From Pseudomonadota bacterium (lineage in GTDB: Bacteria; Pseudomonadota; Alphaproteobacteria; Sphingomonadales; Sphingomonadaceae), in assembly GCA_029550345.1 (NCBI GenBank), contig JAKPHK010000114.1:1-64000 (forward strand): DNA of 64,000 nucleotides, given 5' to 3'. Under the pieces are notes generated by a model that was not told where the DNA came from, ran no database searches, and saw nothing but the letters and a program-made list of their open reading frames with translations. Numbering within the stretch: the stretch's first letter is position 1; each line of letters starts with the position of its first letter. Positions 60,325 through 64,000 of this stretch are shown here, one piece after another. Position numbers and translations under genes: made by a program.

Positions 60325-60992
60325 GGCAATGAAAGCGTATAGGTGGCGCGTCCAGTAAAGGTGCCAGCAGCTGGCACCACCGTGTTCGCATAAATGAAGG
60401 TCATGCATTGCTCTTTCCAACTGTTGGCCGGGAAAGTCGCAAGGGTCTGTGTTCCGCCCGTAAACGTGCCGTTGGGGAACTGATAGGTGCTGTCACCGTT
60501 GCCGGACATCACCCAACTTATCTGGCTGAACGGGATGGAATCGCTGCCATTTGTCAAGTTCGCGGGGGTCGTGACCGTTAGTGTCGCTACGCCGGAATTG
60601 TTGCCGGGCCGCGACCAGCCCCCGATATAGACCTGTGAAGGTGGATTGCAGAACGCATAGCCGTCGATGGAACTTTGGGAAACCGAGCTGTTCGAAGTCA
60701 TGGCCTGTGCGGTTCCCGATCCGACACTAGCGGCAGGGATGGTCACCGACACGACGTTGATGGTGGAGTTGTTTCCCGGTGTGCCGCCACTATTATAATA
60801 GCCGGTATACCTGCCCGCGCCCACTTGCAGGTAGAGCGCTCTGGTGCCGGAAGTAATTGTGATCGTGTAGGCGTCTGCCGCTTCGGACGACAACATCGTG
60901 AGCATACAAGCACTGATCACGATCATCCGCCTGACGTTGCAGGAGAGCGCTTTATCTTCGCTTGGCCTTGCAGCCGTTCTGCTATTCGCCAT
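60321..60992 (-). CDS. Pilin-like subunit paralogue
   Basis: This 223-residue exported protein has SGTRALYLQVGAG and the segment STINVVSVTIPAASVGSGTA. These align with VPKFVYVRIGTG and TTVDSLVYNVPATNVGDGTS of the first subunit. It ends FTGRATYTLSLP. Two cysteines (YAFCNPP, KEQCMTF) could form a disulfide. The start ATG 60992 has GGGAGGG upstream; a second ATG at 60926 is possible. Signal peptide cut after SSEAADA. Confidence 0.68.
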   Translation of the reverse strand: MANSRTAARPSEDKALSCNVRRMIVISACMLTMLSSEAADAYTITITSGTRALYLQVGAGRYTGYYNSGGTPGNNSTINVVSVTIPAASVGSGTAQAMTSNSSVSQSSIDGYAFCNPPSQVYIGGWSRPGNNSGVATLTVTTPANLTNGSDSIPFSQISWVMSGNGDSTYQFPNGTFTGGTQTLATFPANSWKEQCMTFIYANTVVPAAGTFTGRATYTLSLP

Positions 60993-61070
60993 TGCCCCAA
61001 CCCTCCCGCATCGGCGAGATTTGCCAAGTGAATCCTTAACCTAGTCTGATTAAGCCGTCCGAGCGCGAAA

Positions 61071-61505
61071 TCAAGGCATCGCCACGGCGTACATCACAGT
61101 TGTGTTCTCGATCGAGTGCAGCTGAATGCCGACCGATTGCGGGGTCTGATCGCCAACGGGTAAACTTTCGGCAATGGCGATAGTGCCTGCATTGCCGAAG
61201 GCTAGCATACTTTTCGACTCACCTGAATTTGATGCCCCCGTGGCATTCTGCGCCATGATGAGCGAACAAGAATGCGTTGTTCTGTCAGCTGCAGCGTGGG
61301 TCGTAGCGAATGAACTAACTCTGGCGGTCAGGCCGATATATTCTGGTATGATGATCGTAAAATCGATCTGCGCCTGAGCACCGGCACCTTCATTCGTTTC
61401 ACTGCCGATGCTGTACCGGGACCCGGCGTTTGCAAGGCCGGGAATGCAACCCACAATCACCGTCGATGCTGCGATGACGCCACGATAGAGTTTGCTCGCC
61501 ATCAT
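61071..61505 (-). CDS. Pilin-like subunit paralogue, short
   Basis: This 144-residue exported protein has signal VIAASTVIVGCIPGLANAG and the family pattern AQIDFTIIIPEYIGLTAR, matching AHLDFTVTVPKFVYVRIG of the first subunit. It ends ENTTVMYAVAMP. It is shorter because the central block is reduced. About 80 bases separate it from the next gene downstream. Confidence 0.68.
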   Translation of the reverse strand: MMASKLYRGVIAASTVIVGCIPGLANAGSRYSIGSETNEGAGAQAQIDFTIIIPEYIGLTARVSSFATTHAAADRTTHSCSLIMAQNATGASNSGESKSMLAFGNAGTIAIAESLPVGDQTPQSVGIQLHSIENTTVMYAVAMP

Positions 61506-61796
61506 TTGCGCTGTGCTGCGATCGGGAGGGGTGCACCGCGCATTTCGTGAAAGCAGAGACTGGCAAACATTATGGGCATCGGCGATCCTCGTGCGTCGTG
61601 CCTCACGACCGAAGGCAAGAATCCCTGCTCGTCATGTGAAGCGGTCAATCACAAGACCGGCAAATACCCGGCAAAATTAAGCCGACAACGGGCAGTTTCC
61701 TGCCGGGATTCTCAAAAATGCACTTGAAAAACCCACGGCCTCTTCTAACCGGCAGTCCCGAATCGGGACCTGCGTTCGCGGATGGTGCCAGGACGT

Positions 61797-61833
61797 GACA
61801 AGGCCGTCGCAGCAATGCTGCGACGGCCTTGTC
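61797..61833 (-). terminator. 17-bp hairpin between first subunit and rest of operon
   Basis: GACAAGGCCGTCGCAGC/GCTGCGACGGCCTTGTC with loop AAT (ATT on the minus strand) is a perfect stem in the 396-base gap between the first subunit and the second. With no U tract it is probably a partial terminator or 3' stabiliser, giving more of the first subunit than of the others. A 6-bp stem GTCCCG/CGGGAC lies just beyond (61755-61769). Confidence 0.65.
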
Positions 61834-61901
61834 GAAGTTCAGCCCGATGCGGGAAGGCCGAAATCAGGCGTGTTGTTGCGCTCTGATCTGCCCCCCGATT
61901 G

Positions 61902-62534
61902 TTAGGGCATCGAAACCGCGTAGGTTACGCGGCCGTTGTTGGTGTTGACGCCGCCATAGGTGCCGGCCGCGACCACGTTCTGGTTCTTGTAGGTAAAGGT
62001 CCACTTGGCGTCGAGGTTGGTGACCTTCGTGCCACTGGTGGGCGTCAGGTTGGTGCTCGTCGTGGCGCCGTCTGCGAGCGTCGGTGACGGAAGCGCGGTA
62101 GCCGAGGTGTTCGTCGCAACCGCGACGGCCATTTGCGACCAGGAGATGGTGTCACCTGAGCCGTTGCTCATGGCACCAAGTGTGGTCGAACTGAAGGCGA
62201 TCGTGCCATTGTTGCCCATGACGCGAGCGGTCACCTGGCCACCGGACAGGTCGCCGCCGGTACCCGAAATCGACGTACCGTCACCGACATTGGTGGCAGG
62301 GACGTTGTAGACAAGGCTGTCGACGGTCGTGTTGTTGGCCATGTTCGCTCCCGTGCCAATGCGCACGTAGACGAACTTGGGAACGGTAACCGTGAAGTCG
62401 AGGTGCGCGGATGCGGTCAGCGGGCTAGCAGTGCCGGTCACGAAATTCGAGTCAGCGTTGGCAGCAGTCGGAATCGAGGCAATTCCAATAACGCAAAGGG
62501 CGGCCCTAAGGATATGATTCTTAGTCACGTTCAT
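61902..62534 (-). CDS. Probable major pilin-like subunit
   Basis: This 210-residue exported protein has a signal peptide (ALCVIGIASIPTAANADS), then TASAHLDFTVTVPKFVYVRI and Thr/Ser/Asn/Gly-rich strands. It ends NNGRVTYAVSMP. No cysteines are present in the mature part. Its low-complexity Thr/Gly body, first place in the operon and hairpin just downstream fit a major fibre subunit. ATG 62534 follows GGAGA closely; an earlier frame start at 62612 is rejected. Family not known to me. Confidence 0.7.
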   Translation of the reverse strand: MNVTKNHILRAALCVIGIASIPTAANADSNFVTGTASPLTASAHLDFTVTVPKFVYVRIGTGANMANNTTVDSLVYNVPATNVGDGTSISGTGGDLSGGQVTARVMGNNGTIAFSSTTLGAMSNGSGDTISWSQMAVAVATNTSATALPSPTLADGATTSTNLTPTSGTKVTNLDAKWTFTYKNQNVVAAGTYGGVNTNNGRVTYAVSMP

Positions 62535-63221
62535 GTCTCCAGAATGCTCGGATGAATTCTGTGTTCGGCATTCACAGTCTGTATAAATACTAGTGGTTAA
62601 CAAGCGGTTCACTGCAAGCGTTCACTCAGTTGAGTCGATCGCGGGAACGGAATGTGACGAAAATTGCGCGATGCCGTCAGTCAATCGCGGCGACGGGTTG
62701 CCGGAAGGTTTGGAATTCTTGCGATTTGCGCCTTCGTTCGCGTCTACTGAGTCTGGAAATTCACATAGTCAGGCGGTGAAAATTTCGTCGGCCAGTTGAT
62801 CTGCAGGATGCTGCATATGAGCAAGCTTTCCTGAAACCGATCGCCACGGTAGCCATTGTCAGCCAGCGGCGCCTTGGGTTGGGTAATGGAAGGACTGGTA
62901 GGTTACCTGCGGCGGTGTAATCACAGGCTTCGCCATCAGTCAGAATGAAGCCGACAGGCAATATCTGGTTGTCGCAGTTGGGCGTAGGCTTTGCTCGTAA
63001 AATCGCCGCATGATCGACCAATAATCTGTGCGAGAACCCCTTTCTGCTCGCTGCCGAGGCATGGCAGCGAGCTGTGGCGCAGTCGATCATGTGCTGCCAG
63101 TGGACCACGTCCACCATCTCAGTTCAGGTGGCAGCGTTCGGCACCCCCCATGACTGCTCCCCAAAAAGCAGCCTTGAATGGGAATTCAGATCCTTTGAGA
63201 GAATCACGCTGTCAACACGAC
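62535..63221. promoter_or_regulatory. Upstream region of the subunit operon
   Basis: I see no gene in this 690-base stretch. A near-identical direct repeat, CAAGCGGTTCACT and CAAGCGTTCACT, at about 62603-62627 lies roughly 75 bases before the first subunit ATG, with AT-rich sequence (TATAAATACTAG) in between. It is a plausible operator-promoter. The rest is of mixed composition with no long frames I trust. Confidence 0.35.
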
Positions 63222-63608
63222 CTAACGTTCTCGCAGCGCCTTCTGCTCCTGCGCAATGGCGGCTCCAGCCACCGCAAAGACTGGTTTGATCGGGCGGATA
63301 TCAAACGACGCACCAGTGGTTGGGCCGGCTGGGTCGGCATCAGCAGGCACAACGTCATCGGTGTCAGTCTGCGACCAGAACGAGTCCTTCTCGCCCTCAT
63401 CATCATAAGCAGCCCAATTTGAGGCTTTCGCCTTCTTTGCGACGGGGCTTGCTTTTGGCGCAGGAGGAACTGGCTCGTCCTGACTCGCTCGGTTTACTAC
63501 TTCATTGCGCCAAGCGCCAATCCTACCATCCTGTCCTTCGCCATCAAACAGCCAAGCAATCCCGAACAAGAGGGCGCAGGCAGCTAAAATGAGCTGGTTC
63601 GATTTCAT
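63222..63608 (-). CDS. Membrane-anchored hypothetical protein
   Basis: This 128-residue protein has an N-terminal hydrophobic anchor (LILAACALLFGIAWLF) and a charged periplasmic or cytoplasmic tail rich in Ala/Lys/Asp (PPAPKASPVAKKAKASNWAA). It ends AQEQKALRER. It lies 3 bases after the TadE-like gene, so likely belongs to the same operon. No family recognised. Confidence 0.6.
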   Translation of the reverse strand: MKSNQLILAACALLFGIAWLFDGEGQDGRIGAWRNEVVNRASQDEPVPPAPKASPVAKKAKASNWAAYDDEGEKDSFWSQTDTDDVVPADADPAGPTTGASFDIRPIKPVFAVAGAAIAQEQKALRER

Positions 63609-63611
63609 GGT

Positions 63612-64000
63612 TCACGCGCAAGTGTGCACAGGGGCCGCAGGTGCCGGATTGGCCGCTCCAGCGGCTAGATCTCTTTGGTCGCGAACAAGCATGGCTGCCG
63701 TCTTGCGGATTGGCTGGTGCCCGATGATCGATTCTATCATGATCGGACGGTAGTTGTAGACAACCTCGACAAACATGATCGCATAGCCTGACTCGGCTGC
63801 AACCTGCCGGTCGGCCGGGCCGATGCCGCTGATCGCGGTGCCAGTGGCACCTGCGCCTTGTGCGCCATAACTGGAGGAGAACGCTGCCCCGCCAAAGCAG
63901 CGCTGCCAGTGGATCCATTGCCCGCCCTGGGCGTTCACCTCGACACTGGACAGGATCAAGCGCCCGTTCGCCTCAAGATCGAGGCCTCCTGCTTGTAGGC
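63612..64000 (-). CDS. TadE/TadG-like pseudopilin, C-terminal part
   Basis: The frame is open to the window edge and ends in HTCA. It matches the back half of the sphingomonad TadE-type proteins: LDLEANGRLILSSVEVNAQG, then GQWIHWQRCFG, SYGAQGAGATGTAISGIG, GYAIMFVEVVYNY and IRKTAAMLVRDQRDL. These minor pseudopilins belong to Flp/Tad pili. The N-terminal membrane segment lies outside the window. Whether more tad genes follow cannot be seen. Confidence 0.85.
   Translation of the reverse strand, partial: LQAGGLDLEANGRLILSSVEVNAQGGQWIHWQRCFGGAAFSSSYGAQGAGATGTAISGIGPADRQVAAESGYAIMFVEVVYNYRPIMIESIIGHQPIRKTAAMLVRDQRDLAAGAANPAPAAPVHTCA

Larger units (their letters stand above)
46618..64000. mobile_element. 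Integrated genomic island at tRNA-Ser, right end outside window
   Basis: The left border is the 3' end of tRNA-Ser, followed 182 bases later by a P4-type integrase. Downstream genes are mostly hypothetical, less GC-rich, and include an excisionase-like HTH protein, an HUH-type initiator and a broken serine recombinase. I searched by eye for a second copy of the tRNA tail (GAATCCCTCCCGCTCCGCCA) and found none, so the right attachment site must be beyond 64,000, or the insertion is composite. Confidence 0.65.

Noticed and set aside
62761..63117. 118-codon minus-strand frame upstream of the subunit operon
   Set aside because: Mixed composition, no ribosome binding site, and no recognisable sequence; kept as intergenic.
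46641..64000. Second copy of the tRNA-Ser 3' end as right attachment site
   Set aside because: Looked for GAATCCCTCCCGCTCCGCCA and shorter tails; only unrelated partial matches such as CCTCCCGCATCGGCGA near 61,005 were seen.

Overview
The window reads as chromosome of a GC-rich, aerobic alphaproteobacterium, most likely a sphingomonad (Sphingomonadales, Erythrobacteraceae/Sphingomonadaceae-like). Evidence: sspB next to hisB, a split hisB-H-A-F-E set, a complete tol-pal operon, a ClpXP adaptor of the alphaproteobacterial SspB type, aerobic hemF, a single bifunctional Rsh, and a large acyl-CoA/SDR/alcohol-dehydrogenase cluster. I name no species.

Bases 1-46,550 are mostly core chromosome. 1-358 is the end of thiC. 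0.5-2.7 kb is a small accessory patch with two Fic-fold proteins (a stand-alone Fic and an AbrB-Doc toxin-antitoxin pair), separated by a decapitated UPF0178 gene and a 14-bp tandem repeat. 2.8-13.5 kb holds housekeeping and envelope genes (PfkB sugar kinase, PhnA-like, GNAT, TauE/SafE, M19 dipeptidase, ion channel, dapD, a lipoprotein subtilisin). 13.5-22.7 kb is a catabolic cluster of acyl-CoA dehydrogenases, SDRs, a Zn-alcohol dehydrogenase, an APH-like kinase and an MFS/GPH carrier; two of its promoters carry the same 16-bp palindrome TTAACC-N4-GGTTAA. 22.7-28.9 kb contains gmk, sspB and the his genes. 29.0-33.6 kb is ybgC-tolQ-tolR-tolA-tolB-pal, with a striking 34-bp perfect inverted repeat inside a mini-ORF between tolQ and tolR. 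33.6-46.5 kb includes a J-domain protein, a GNAT/PRODH-like pair, a PLP enzyme of the cystathionine gamma-synthase family with a highly folded leader, an SLC13 transporter, infC (probably starting at AUA), pdeM, hemF, rsh and a cyclophilin.

At 46,550 a tRNA-Ser(GGA) is followed by a P4-type tyrosine integrase, marking the left end of an integrated island that runs beyond the right edge (no second copy of the tRNA 3' end was found). Base composition and codon use become visibly less GC-rich there. The island holds mostly unrecognised small proteins, a DUF3768 protein, a superinfection-immunity-like membrane protein with a zinc ribbon, an excisionase-like HTH protein, a probable HUH replication initiator/relaxase with an AT-rich hairpin upstream, and a truncated serine recombinase.

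The most interesting part is 56.7-62.5 kb, minus strand: six genes that look like one assembly line for a surface fibre. Three paralogous secreted subunits share a family pattern and end in a Tyr-x-Val/Leu-Ser/Ala-Met/Leu-Pro strand. They are followed by a divergent fourth subunit, a PapD-like periplasmic chaperone and a 769-residue outer-membrane beta-barrel with an SdrD-like C-terminal domain. The last four genes are translationally coupled, and a 17-bp hairpin separates the first (probably major) subunit from the rest. This resembles chaperone-usher pili in logic, but I do not recognise it as a classical system. The window ends in a Tad-type pseudopilin (TadE/G-like) gene.
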